DNA of 64,000 nucleotides from UBA4465 sp002292365. GTDB lineage: Bacteria > Bacteroidota > Bacteroidia > Cytophagales > Cyclobacteriaceae. Position 1 is the stretch's first letter. Each line of letters starts with the position of its first letter. The stretch is from NCBI GenBank assembly GCA_943788615.1, contig CALSQY010000001.1, positions 62,001 through 126,000 on the forward strand, given 5' to 3'. Both the position numbers and the translations under genes were made by a program. This document shows positions 55,100 to 63,512 of the stretch, piece by piece. The notes beneath the pieces are model-generated. The model saw only the letters and a program-made list of their open reading frames with translations, searched no databases and was not told the origin of the DNA.

Positions 55100-57193
55100 T
55101 TAGCTGATCTTACTCCAATTCACGGTACTTTTATTAAACGAGGCAATATGATTTTTGAGTATCTGATTTTCTGGAGTACGTAGCAAGGGATCCATTTTGA
55201 GTAGATCTGTGGCGGCATTTCTGGCCAAGTTTAAGATGTCCCCATCGGTAGCTAGGTCGGAAATAATTAAATCTAAGGCCCCACTTTGTTGGGTGCCCAT
55301 TAGGTCTCCAGATCCTCGAAGTTTTAAGTCAGTTTCAGCAATTCTGAAACCATCATTACTTTCTACAAGGGTTTGCATTCTTGTTTTGGCCTCTGAGGTC
55401 AACTTCATTCCTGTTACCAGGAGGCAATAAGATTGTTCACCGCCGCGGCCTACCCGCCCTCTGAGTTGATGTAATTGAGAGAGGCCAAATCGCTCGGCAC
55501 TTTCAATGACCATCACGCTTGCATTGGGTACGTTTACACCGACCTCGATGACCGTTGTAGCAATCATGATATGGGTTTCTCCCCTTGTAAATCGTTTCAT
55601 TTCATAATCCTTATCTGCAGATTTCATTTTTCCATGACAGATAGATAAATATAATTGAGGAAATCGGCGAGCGATGCTTTCGTAGCCATCCATGAGGTCT
55701 TTATAATCCATGGTGGCGGATTCTTCAATAAGGGGATATACAATATATACCTGGCGGCCTTTTTCAATTTCTTTTTCAATCAAACTGAAAAGTTGAATGC
55801 GTTGGGCATCTCTCATGTGCCTTGTGATAATAGGTTTTCGGCCTGCGGGTAATTGGTCTATGGTGGAGATTTCCAAATCCCCATAGAGTGTCATAGCCAA
55901 GGTTCTTGGAATGGGTGTAGCGGTCATGACTAAAATATGTGGGTAATAAGTTTTATTTTTATTCCAAAGTTTGGCTCTTTGAGCTACTCCAAAGCGATGT
56001 TGCTCATCGATGACCGCCAAACCCAATTTTTTAAATTTGACTTTGTCTTCTATCAGGGCATGGGTCCCGATGAGTATTTTTAATTCACCAGAATCTAACC
56101 CCTCTTGAATAGATATCCGTTCAACTTTTTTGCTTGAGCCCGTGAGACACGCCATTTTAATTCCTAAAGGTTCCGCAAATTCTTTAAGCCCATGATAATG
56201 CTGTTCTGCTAAAATTTCCGTGGGAGCCATAAATGCACATTGCGTATCATTACCCACAGCAATGAGCATACACATGAATGCCACAATGGTTTTTCCACTT
56301 CCCACATCTCCTTGCACCAATCGATTCATTTGATGACCAGATCGAAAATCAGCATAGATTTCTTTGATCACTTTTTTTTGAGCAGTGGTTAGACTAAAAG
56401 GAAGGTGGGTATGATAAAAATTATTAAGAAGTTCGCTATTTTTAAAAGTGATTCCTTTAAACTTATCTATGCGGGCCAGTTTGAGAGTGATGAGGCGCAA
56501 TTGAATAAAAAAAAGCTCTTCAAATTTTAATCGATATTGTGCTTTTTTAAGAGCAATTTGATCTTTTGGGAAATGAATATGAATGAGCGAAAACTTTTTA
56601 TCAATTAAAGAAAACTGCTCCCTAATAGCTGGGGGCAGTTTATCTTGAATGTGAGGAATTGCCTCTGCTAACAGCAATTTGATTATTTTGCTGAGGGCTT
56701 TAGAATCTAAAAACCTCCTTTTGAGTTTCTCAGAAGTGTGATAGACCGGATGAAGGAATTGCTTATTGGGTGTGGTATTTCCTGAGGGTTCTATTTCTGG
56801 ATGAGAGAGGCTGAAGCGTTGACCATATCGGATCGGCTTGCCATAAACAATGTAGATCAGCTCGGGTTTAATTTTTTGTTTGATCCATTTGATCCCTTGA
56901 AACCAAACAAGATCTATTTCTCCGGTTTCATCTTGAAACTTTCCTATCAATCTTTGTTTACGTCCGACGCCGATCGTTTCAAAACGGACTACTTTTCCTA
57001 TTATTTGTGCACTGCCCAATCCATCAGTTAATGAAGAAATTTTGTGGCATGTGGTACGATCTTCATAGCGAAAAGGAAAATGTTGTAGCAAGTCTCCATA
57101 ATTGAAGTAGCCCAATTCTTTATTAATTAAAGCAGCTTTTTCAGGACCGATGCCCTTTAAAAATTCTATTGATTTATGAAAAAAACCAGCCAT
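55100..57193 (-). CDS. recG: ATP-dependent DNA helicase RecG
   Basis: Helicase that remodels stalled replication forks and Holliday junctions. The N-terminal wedge/OB domain (~60-160), Walker A QGDVGSGKTIVAF (~290-302), DEQHRFGVAQRAKLW (~390-404), motif III VMTATPIPRTLAMT and motif VI LHQLRGRVGRGGEQS are all intact. The length of 697 is normal. It is the last gene of the minus-strand set with gldD and gldE. Confidence 0.97.
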   Translation of the reverse strand: MAGFFHKSIEFLKGIGPEKAALINKELGYFNYGDLLQHFPFRYEDRTTCHKISSLTDGLGSAQIIGKVVRFETIGVGRKQRLIGKFQDETGEIDLVWFQGIKWIKQKIKPELIYIVYGKPIRYGQRFSLSHPEIEPSGNTTPNKQFLHPVYHTSEKLKRRFLDSKALSKIIKLLLAEAIPHIQDKLPPAIREQFSLIDKKFSLIHIHFPKDQIALKKAQYRLKFEELFFIQLRLITLKLARIDKFKGITFKNSELLNNFYHTHLPFSLTTAQKKVIKEIYADFRSGHQMNRLVQGDVGSGKTIVAFMCMLIAVGNDTQCAFMAPTEILAEQHYHGLKEFAEPLGIKMACLTGSSKKVERISIQEGLDSGELKILIGTHALIEDKVKFKKLGLAVIDEQHRFGVAQRAKLWNKNKTYYPHILVMTATPIPRTLAMTLYGDLEISTIDQLPAGRKPIITRHMRDAQRIQLFSLIEKEIEKGRQVYIVYPLIEESATMDYKDLMDGYESIARRFPQLYLSICHGKMKSADKDYEMKRFTRGETHIMIATTVIEVGVNVPNASVMVIESAERFGLSQLHQLRGRVGRGGEQSYCLLVTGMKLTSEAKTRMQTLVESNDGFRIAETDLKLRGSGDLMGTQQSGALDLIISDLATDGDILNLARNAATDLLKMDPLLRTPENQILKNHIASFNKSTVNWSKIS

Positions 57194-57237
57194 CTAAATA
57201 ATTAAAAAGATAGGGATAATTTCAAAATGTGTAATGA

Positions 57238-57807
57238 TCATTCATTCCATTCTAAGGTATTCAGTAAATGTACCAAATCAGATTTAATAAACGCTATGGA
57301 AGGAGCCAAGGAATCATTTTTTGTACTCATATTGAAGTACAAAGCACCCCGTAAAAAATGGGTAACGCTGTCGGTTATAAGAAATTGAAAAGGACTGGGG
57401 ACTTCTCCACTTAATTCACTCACAGAGGCAACATTTCCATTTTTAAGGAAAAGGATTTTTTCATCAATCGCGGTTGCTTTTACTTGATGCTTACTCGTAA
57501 GCCTAAAACTATCGTTTAAATAGTCTTGAACCGAGGAATCACTATTTATAGTTTTATAGGTGAGTTGGACATTGGCATCAAAATAGGGATAATAAATATG
57601 GATCCAGTTGGGCTCTGCGATCCAACTGGTATCTTTCAAGATTTTGGCATGCGTGGAGTGTTCAAAGGTGTAAGGGCGTATGCCCCCGAGGGGCGTATAG
57701 GAAACTGAAGGCAAAATAATACGATTATATCCTTTCGGTTTAGGGAGATAATGGGTTTCACAAGACCAAAAAAGAAAAAAAAGGATCAACGATGAGTAGT
57801 TTTTCAT
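57238..57807 (-). CDS. gldD: gliding motility lipoprotein GldD
   Basis: Lipoprotein required for gliding in Flavobacterium. The leader ends LFWSC (lipobox Cys16), followed by the family start HYLPKPKGYNRIILPS, the beta-rich middle (NVQLTYKTINSD) and the C-terminal VTHFLRGALYFNMSTKNDSLAPS. The length of 189 is normal. Its start overlaps the gldE stop by 4 bases, the standard gldE-gldD order. Whether this organism glides cannot be told from these two genes. Confidence 0.92.
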   Translation of the reverse strand: MKNYSSLILFFLFWSCETHYLPKPKGYNRIILPSVSYTPLGGIRPYTFEHSTHAKILKDTSWIAEPNWIHIYYPYFDANVQLTYKTINSDSSVQDYLNDSFRLTSKHQVKATAIDEKILFLKNGNVASVSELSGEVPSPFQFLITDSVTHFLRGALYFNMSTKNDSLAPSIAFIKSDLVHLLNTLEWNE

Positions 57808-59117
57808 AATTTTCTAAACACGCGAACTCTTTTAATGCGTTTTTGATCGACAGACTCTATTGAAAATAAAAACTTGCCTACTTCAATTTTCTCATTCGAA
57901 CGAGGGAGATTCTTGTTTATTTCTAACAGTAAACCTCCCAAGCTTTCACTTTCACCTTTAATTTCATCAAAGACGTCGGCCTCTTCTGACATAATTTTAC
58001 AAAAATCATTGAGCGAAGTTTTACCTTCAAATATGGCAGTATTGTCATCTATTTTTTTATAATCTGCGTCTAGAGCTTCATCAAATTCGTCATTGATTTC
58101 CCCTACGATTTCTTCAATGATATCTTCCATAGTAATTAAGCCTTCGGTACCCCCATATTCGTCAATAACAATGGACATATGAACCTGCTTTTCTTGAAAA
58201 TCTTTAAAGAGTGCGTCAATTTTCTTACTTTCAGGGATGAAATATACGGGTCGTAGGAACTGTTGCCAATGGAAATCTTCTTCTTCATGAAGAAAGGGCA
58301 GCATGTCCTTGATGTACAATAAGCCTTCTATTTTATCAATGTTTTCGACATAAACGGGGATCCTTGAAAATCCTGTTTTATTGATTTGATCCATTAACTC
58401 ATGGAAATCACTAGACCGGTCAATTGCTGAAATATCAACTCTAGAACGCATGATTTGTTTTACTGAAAGGGTTCCAAAATTAACAATCCCCTTAAGGATT
58501 CCTTTCTCTTCTTTACTGACATTTTGCTCTGAAGTGATGTCTAAAGCTTGATTGAGCTCTTCAACGGAGAGATTATAACCTTTCTTTTTGATTCGTTTTT
58601 CAATAAAACTACTCAGACCAATGAGGAGCCGTGAAAGTGGTTTTAATAGACGATTAAAAAACCAGATATAAGGGAGGCAGAAACGCGCAAACTTTTGTGG
58701 TTGATGTGTGGCAGAAATTTTAGGAACAATTTCCCCGAAAAAAATAATCAATATAGAAATGACGGCAGTAAGCGCGATCAACAAGACGCCTTCAGCTTCT
58801 TTTTTACCGACCATCTGCCAGGAGGCATAAGTCGAAAGGGTTACAATGAATACATTAAACAGGTTATTGAGGATCAAGATGGTGGCCAACAATTGATGTG
58901 GGGATTTTAATAGCATTTCTATTTTATGGTTTAAGGGCTCCTCTTCGTCTAAGGCCGTCTTATCAAGCGAAAAAAAAGCAACCTCAGCTCCTGAAATCAG
59001 GCCTGACAATGCCAATAAAATTAAAATCAGGAGACCAAAGCCCCAATAAAAGGAACTTGAAAGAGTTACAAATTCCATCAAGATTATCGACGGAGGTTCA
59101 TCTATTGAGGATACCAA
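57804..59117 (-). CDS. gldE: gliding motility-associated protein GldE
   Basis: CNNM/CBS-domain membrane protein of the GldE group. CNNM domain (~20-195) with SGLISGAEVAFFSLD, two CBS domains (~210-340; VKQIMRSRVDISAID, MSIVIDEYGGTEGLITMEDI) and a C-terminal CorC domain. GldE is assigned by adjacency to gldD and ssb; in Flavobacterium it supports GldD function. The length of 437 is normal. It is a paralogue of the gene at 46.3 kb. Confidence 0.92.
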   Translation of the reverse strand: MVSSIDEPPSIILMEFVTLSSSFYWGFGLLILILLALSGLISGAEVAFFSLDKTALDEEEPLNHKIEMLLKSPHQLLATILILNNLFNVFIVTLSTYASWQMVGKKEAEGVLLIALTAVISILIIFFGEIVPKISATHQPQKFARFCLPYIWFFNRLLKPLSRLLIGLSSFIEKRIKKKGYNLSVEELNQALDITSEQNVSKEEKGILKGIVNFGTLSVKQIMRSRVDISAIDRSSDFHELMDQINKTGFSRIPVYVENIDKIEGLLYIKDMLPFLHEEEDFHWQQFLRPVYFIPESKKIDALFKDFQEKQVHMSIVIDEYGGTEGLITMEDIIEEIVGEINDEFDEALDADYKKIDDNTAIFEGKTSLNDFCKIMSEEADVFDEIKGESESLGGLLLEINKNLPRSNEKIEVGKFLFSIESVDQKRIKRVRVFRKL

Positions 59118-59138
59118 GTAGTGCTTGTTTCGTGAAAA

Positions 59139-59588
59139 TTAAAAGGGAAGATCATCCGACGCTGTTTCTGCAGTTGGACTAGCAGGAGGGGATGCTGGGG
59201 GGTTATTATCAACAGAAATACGTTGTTCTGAAGCTACTCCACTGGTTCCGGGAGTACCGCCACCACCCAACATGGTCATGTTTTGTACCCTTATTCGGGT
59301 CCTATATTTGTTGTTCCCTTGATCATCTTGCCAACTGTCTGTTTTAATTTTACCCTCTACGTAAATGCTTTTTCCTTTAGTTAAGTATTGCTCAGCAATT
59401 TTTGCCAAACCATCCCAAAGTTCCAAATCATGCCACTCAGTATTTTCAACTTTATTGCCATTGCGATCTTTGTAATTTTCGGTAGTGGCGAGGGTCAAAT
59501 TGGCTACCACTTTGTTGTTATCTAGATACCTCACTTCAGGATCTTTTCCTAAATTTCCAACGAGAATTACTTTATTTACTCCAGCCAT
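59139..59588 (-). CDS. ssb: single-stranded DNA-binding protein
   Basis: OB-fold protein that coats single-stranded DNA. Family start VNKVILVGNLGKDPEVRYLD, then WHDLELWDGLAKIAEQYLTKG and VEGKIKTDSWQDDQG. A Pro/Ala/Ser-rich linker leads to the acidic tip DDLPF, which recruits partner proteins. The length of 149 is normal. It lies between mutY and gldE, the usual Bacteroidota order. Confidence 0.97.
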   Translation of the reverse strand: MAGVNKVILVGNLGKDPEVRYLDNNKVVANLTLATTENYKDRNGNKVENTEWHDLELWDGLAKIAEQYLTKGKSIYVEGKIKTDSWQDDQGNNKYRTRIRVQNMTMLGGGGTPGTSGVASEQRISVDNNPPASPPASPTAETASDDLPF

Positions 59589-59601
59589 GATATAAAAATA
59601 A

Positions 59602-60606
59602 TTAAAATTTTACTTGAGCCAAATAATTGACAATGAGTTTTGGTTTTGGTAAAGTTACCAATTCGTCAAGATTGAAAACAGTTAAATTTAATTTTTTCGC
59701 AATTTCGGTTAATTCTAACGCACTTGAAACCTCAATTTGTGTGAACCACGCCTTGATATTTTGATGGGTTAACTTATAGCTGATAGGGCCATAGGAGACT
59801 TTTTCATTGTGATCTCGGTCAATTGAGGCGACGCTGAAATGATCCGGAGGGGTTGAATAAAAGTCCCAAAGCCCTTCCCAGATATCTCCTTTTATTCTTT
59901 TATTTAAGCAGATTTTATGCTCAAAGGTAAAAATCCAGTAATGTAATGTGCGTGCTTGAATTTTAATTTTCCTTGCTTTTACGGGTAAAAGATGTTGTGT
60001 TTTTTCTCGGAAGGATTGGCAATAAAATTGTAAATTACAATTCTCGCATTGGGGACGAGGGGTGCAAACTAGGGCACCAAACTCCATCATCGCTTGATTA
60101 AAATCCCCGGGGCTTGACGAAGGCATGATGTGGGCGATGGTTTGCTCAAAAATTTTACGACTGCTTCCCTTGCCGATGTCTTCCTGAATGCCAAAAAGGC
60201 GCGAGATCAATCTAAAAACGTTACCGTCTACCACGGGTACCTTTTCATGGAAGCAAATGGAAGCGATGGCCGCGGCCGTGTAAGGCCCAATACCTTTTAA
60301 TTTGAGCAGTTCGCCATATGAATCAGGAAAAATACCTCCATATTCCTGGGTGACCTGTCGTGCTGCTTTATGTAAATTTCTGGCACGACTGTAATAACCA
60401 AGCCCCTCCCATAATTTTAATATTTCTTGTTCAGAGGCGGCGGCGAGCTCATGCACGGTAGGATAAGCGTTGATAAATTTTTCGTAATAAGGTGTGCCTT
60501 GCGCTACGCGGGTTTGTTGTAGGATAATTTCAGATAGCCAAACCATATAAGGGTTGCGCGTGGCCCGCCAAGGTAAATCTCTCTTTTCCCTTGAATACCA
60601 ATTCAT
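59602..60606 (-). CDS. mutY: A/G-specific adenine glycosylase MutY
   Basis: Removes adenine mispaired with 8-oxoguanine. The ATG at 60606 is preferred: an in-frame TTG at 60729 lies upstream of a promoter-like TACATTTG (minus strand, 60688-60695), so translation from there is unlikely. A few residues may still be missing, since family members start ~10 residues earlier. Catalytic ILQQTRVAQGTPYY, the HhH LKGIGPYTAAAIAS and the Asp in VVDGNVFRL are intact. The Fe-S loop reads CTPRPQCENCNLQFYC, spacing C-x5-C-x2-C-x5-C; the family norm is x6 in the first interval. Confidence 0.92.
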   Translation of the reverse strand: MNWYSREKRDLPWRATRNPYMVWLSEIILQQTRVAQGTPYYEKFINAYPTVHELAAASEQEILKLWEGLGYYSRARNLHKAARQVTQEYGGIFPDSYGELLKLKGIGPYTAAAIASICFHEKVPVVDGNVFRLISRLFGIQEDIGKGSSRKIFEQTIAHIMPSSSPGDFNQAMMEFGALVCTPRPQCENCNLQFYCQSFREKTQHLLPVKARKIKIQARTLHYWIFTFEHKICLNKRIKGDIWEGLWDFYSTPPDHFSVASIDRDHNEKVSYGPISYKLTHQNIKAWFTQIEVSSALELTEIAKKLNLTVFNLDELVTLPKPKLIVNYLAQVKF

Positions 60607-60670
60607 TAATGAAGAAGTTATTTGAATTTTGATGATATTATTTGGGGTTTTTGATTTTCTAGAGAATACA

Positions 60671-60701
60671 TTTGTATCCCAGACTTGCAAATGTAAATTT
60701 G
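60671..60701 (+). promoter_or_regulatory. complete Bacteroidota promoter for the HU gene
   Basis: TTTG at 60671-60674, 19 bases, then TAAATTTG at 60694-60701: exact TTTG-N19-TAnnTTTG. It overlaps, on the other strand, a TACATTTG -7 element (60688-60695) pointing toward mutY, so the two genes appear to share a back-to-back promoter. Confidence 0.72.
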
Positions 60702-60745
60702 AAGTTCTTAATAAAACGATGGTTGACAATTAAAATGACTTTATT

Positions 60746-61036
60746 GTGACGAAATCAGATGTAATAAACGAAATAAGTGAAAAGACAGGGATCGATAAAT
60801 TAGATGTTCAGGCATCGGTAGAGGCCTTCTTTTCTGTAGTGAAAACTTCGATGGCCGACGGGAAAAACATATATGTGAGGGGGTTTGGTAGTTTTGTGAA
60901 CAAAAAACGCGCAAAAAAAATTGCCAGAAACATATCTAAAAATACGGCAATTGTCATTGAGGAGCATTATGTCCCGAGCTTTAAGCCATCTAAAATTTTC
61001 ATTGACAAGATCAAGAAGAGCGTAACGTCTGCGTAA
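60746..61036 (+). CDS. HU/IHF family DNA-binding protein
   Basis: Small nucleoid protein that bends DNA. GTG start at 60746. Core: TKSDVINEISEKTGIDKLDV, then YVRGFGSFVNKKRAKKIARN with the flexible DNA-binding arms and VPSFKPSKIF. The length of 96 is normal for the HU/IHF family. It has its own promoter and lies divergently from mutY, as in many Bacteroidota. Confidence 0.94.
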   Translation: MTKSDVINEISEKTGIDKLDVQASVEAFFSVVKTSMADGKNIYVRGFGSFVNKKRAKKIARNISKNTAIVIEEHYVPSFKPSKIFIDKIKKSVTSA

Positions 61037-61054
61037 AAGGAAAGCTGATAGCGG

Positions 61055-61831
61055 ATGAATAAGTATCTTATTTCACTAACAATTGCCGGGATAGCAGCTG
61101 TCTTTTTACTCTATCAACTCCCGCGCACAGCAGTGAAAAATGAGAATGAGAGCAGTGTAGAATCACATTCTTTTAATATGTCCAATGAAGACGCTGCTGC
61201 AATTACTTCACTGAAGAGCTCTACAAAAGGGGAAATATCGGAAAATTACATTAACTTCGCAGACTCTTTAGCAAGATACTATTTAAAGTATGGGTTTTTG
61301 GATAGTGTCAAAAATGTTACTTTGAATTTCTTGCAGAGAGACAGTTCTTTGGAAACGCAGAAAAAAGCGGCAGAATTATTATATGCTTCATACGAGCGTG
61401 CCTCTAACATGAAAGAAGCGACCGTTTATGCCCTAGAGGCACGAAAAGTTTTGACTTTGATCACTCAAAAGGAGGTAGATAATTTATCCGCCAAGACAAA
61501 GTTAGCCATGACCCTAGTGACAACAGAAAACCCTATGTCAGGGATTATGATGTTGAGAGAAGTGATAGAAAAAGACCCAGAGAACAGAGAAGCCCTTTTA
61601 AGTTTAGGCCTTTTGTCCATTCAATCAGGGCAATATGATCGAGGCATTGAAAGGTTTGAAAAGTTGATTGCGTTAAAAGAAGATGATTATGAGGCCATGT
61701 TATATATGGGCGTTTGTTTTTCAGAGATTAATAAGCCTGAGGAATCATCAGAACTATTTACAAGAATTGTAGCTGCAGAAGATGCTGATCCAGCGTTAAA
61801 GTCTGCAGCAGCAGAATATTTAGAAAATTAA
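61055..61831 (+). CDS. membrane-anchored TPR protein
   Basis: N-terminal membrane helix (~4-21) then ~230 residues with TPR-like helices, clearest in REALLSLGLLSIQSGQYDRGI and YEAMLYMGVCFSEINKPEES. It probably faces the periplasm and acts as a scaffold. It is 18 bases after the HU gene and precedes the mS38-like gene and rng. This arrangement (HU-TPR-rng) recurs in Bacteroidota, but the TPR protein's role is unknown. Confidence 0.82.
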   Translation: MNKYLISLTIAGIAAVFLLYQLPRTAVKNENESSVESHSFNMSNEDAAAITSLKSSTKGEISENYINFADSLARYYLKYGFLDSVKNVTLNFLQRDSSLETQKKAAELLYASYERASNMKEATVYALEARKVLTLITQKEVDNLSAKTKLAMTLVTTENPMSGIMMLREVIEKDPENREALLSLGLLSIQSGQYDRGIERFEKLIALKEDDYEAMLYMGVCFSEINKPEESSELFTRIVAAEDADPALKSAAAEYLEN

Positions 61832-61852
61832 TAACACTTAAATTAAAAGAAT

Positions 61853-61942
61853 ATGCCTTGTGGTAAAAAAAGGAAAAGACATAAAATCTCTACACACAAG
61901 AGAAAGAAAAGGTTAAGAAAGAATAGACATAAAAAGAAGTAG
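61853..61942 (+). CDS. 29-residue mS38/AURKAIP1-COX24-like ribosomal protein
   Basis: A tiny gene, easily missed. The ATG at 61853 encodes 29 residues starting MPCGKKRKRHKISTHKRKKR and ending in RHKKK, about two thirds Lys, Arg or His. This matches the AURKAIP1/COX24 domain (mitochondrial mS38, bacterial bS22-like), small ribosome-binding peptides. It sits 19 bases before rng, with a spacing that suggests co-transcription. Confidence 0.85.
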   Translation: MPCGKKRKRHKISTHKRKKRLRKNRHKKK

Positions 61943-61961
61943 ACATTTAATCTGAAAAATT

Positions 61962-63512
61962 GTGAGCAATGAATTAGTAATAAATTCAACTCAAAACGGA
62001 TGTCGAATAGCTCTTTTAAATGATAGAAGATTGATTGAATTCCACCAAGAAGACGGCGGTAATCAATTCAATGTTGGAGATATTTACTTAGGTACTGTAC
62101 GAAAAGTTGTTCAAGGTCTCAATGCAGGTTTCATTGATATCGGTTATGAAAAAGACGCCTTTCTACATTATCTCGACTTAGGACCACAAATCCAGTCACT
62201 GAATAAATTTTCGCAGCTGATTCAAAGTAAAAAAGAGATCAGCACCAAGCTCACTGGATTCAGAAATGAGGCCGATATTGATAAGTTTGGTAAAATAGGA
62301 CAGGTTCTAACAAAGAACCAAAAAATCCTTGTTCAGGTTGTAAAAGAACCCATATCAACAAAGGGCCCGAGATTATCGTGCGAGTTGTCAATAGCAGGAC
62401 GCTATTTAGTTTTAGTACCATTTTCGAATGCAGTCAATGTATCAAAGAAAATTGGAAATTCGAATGAAAGGAAGCGCTTGGCGCGTCTGATCAGTTCAAT
62501 CAAGCCAGAAAATTTTGGAGTGATTATCCGTACCGTAGCTACGGGAAAAGATGTTAAAGAGCTTGATACAGATCTTCAAAACTTAGTGCAAATTTGGCAA
62601 AGAGGCATTGAAAAGCTCAAGAAGTCTAAATCCAAGGATAAAATCATTGGAGAGGTAAGTCGGACGAATTCTATTGTTAGAGATGTACTTAATGAGACGT
62701 TTGATAGCATTACCATTGATAACAAAGACTTATTTGAAGAGATCAAAAGTTACATCAAGACCATTGCTCCAGATAAAGAGAAGCTGTTACGTCTACATCA
62801 ATCAAAAGCAAAAATTTTTGAAATTTTTGGTGTTGAGAAACAGTTAAAAACTTCATTTGGAAAATCTGTCACTGTAGCTGATGGTGGTTATTTAATCATT
62901 GAGCACACCGAAGCATTGCATGTTATTGATGTGAACAGCGGTAATAAATCTAACCGCGAGGAAGATCAAGAAACTACTGCGTTGACAGTTAATGTTGAAG
63001 CGGCTAAAGAAATCGCTCGTCAGTTACGATTGCGTGATATGGGTGGAATCATTGTCGTGGATTTTATAGATATGCGCAAGATTGAAAACAAGCGTAAAGT
63101 CTATTCAACAATGATTGAGGCGATGGAAGGGGATCGTTCGAAGCATACCATTTTACCCTTGTCAAAATTTGGTTTATTACAAATTACGCGACAAAGGGTA
63201 AGACCAGAAGTAAATATCATTACCAAAGAACAATGCCCTTCTTGTGCAGGTACAGGGAAGATAACAGCATCCATTTTGATCGCAGATCAAATTGAGGAGA
63301 CCTTGATGTATTTGTTTAAGAAGCAAAACGAGAAAAAGGTGACCTTAGTGGTACACCCCTACTTGAGTGCTTACTTTACCGAAGGGATTATTTCTCGACG
63401 GACTAAATGGTTTTTAGGATTAATGAAATGGGTCAATGTCATTTCAGATTCGTCTTTGGCACTGAATGAGTATCAATTTCTAAATACCAACGGTGAAGCC
63501 ATTCAGACTTAG
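61962..63512 (+). CDS. rng: ribonuclease G/E family
   Basis: Endoribonuclease for rRNA maturation and mRNA decay. GTG start at 61962. An S1 domain (~38-130, VGDIYLGTVRKVVQGLNAGFID in two blocks), the catalytic metal residues in VIDVNSGNK and VVDFIDMR (two Asp) and the zinc-link CPSCAGTGK (~427-435) are present. At 516 residues it is RNase G-sized without the long C-terminal scaffold of RNase E. It ends 4 bases into the convergent barrel gene. Confidence 0.95.
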   Translation: MSNELVINSTQNGCRIALLNDRRLIEFHQEDGGNQFNVGDIYLGTVRKVVQGLNAGFIDIGYEKDAFLHYLDLGPQIQSLNKFSQLIQSKKEISTKLTGFRNEADIDKFGKIGQVLTKNQKILVQVVKEPISTKGPRLSCELSIAGRYLVLVPFSNAVNVSKKIGNSNERKRLARLISSIKPENFGVIIRTVATGKDVKELDTDLQNLVQIWQRGIEKLKKSKSKDKIIGEVSRTNSIVRDVLNETFDSITIDNKDLFEEIKSYIKTIAPDKEKLLRLHQSKAKIFEIFGVEKQLKTSFGKSVTVADGGYLIIEHTEALHVIDVNSGNKSNREEDQETTALTVNVEAAKEIARQLRLRDMGGIIVVDFIDMRKIENKRKVYSTMIEAMEGDRSKHTILPLSKFGLLQITRQRVRPEVNIITKEQCPSCAGTGKITASILIADQIEETLMYLFKKQNEKKVTLVVHPYLSAYFTEGIISRRTKWFLGLMKWVNVISDSSLALNEYQFLNTNGEAIQT

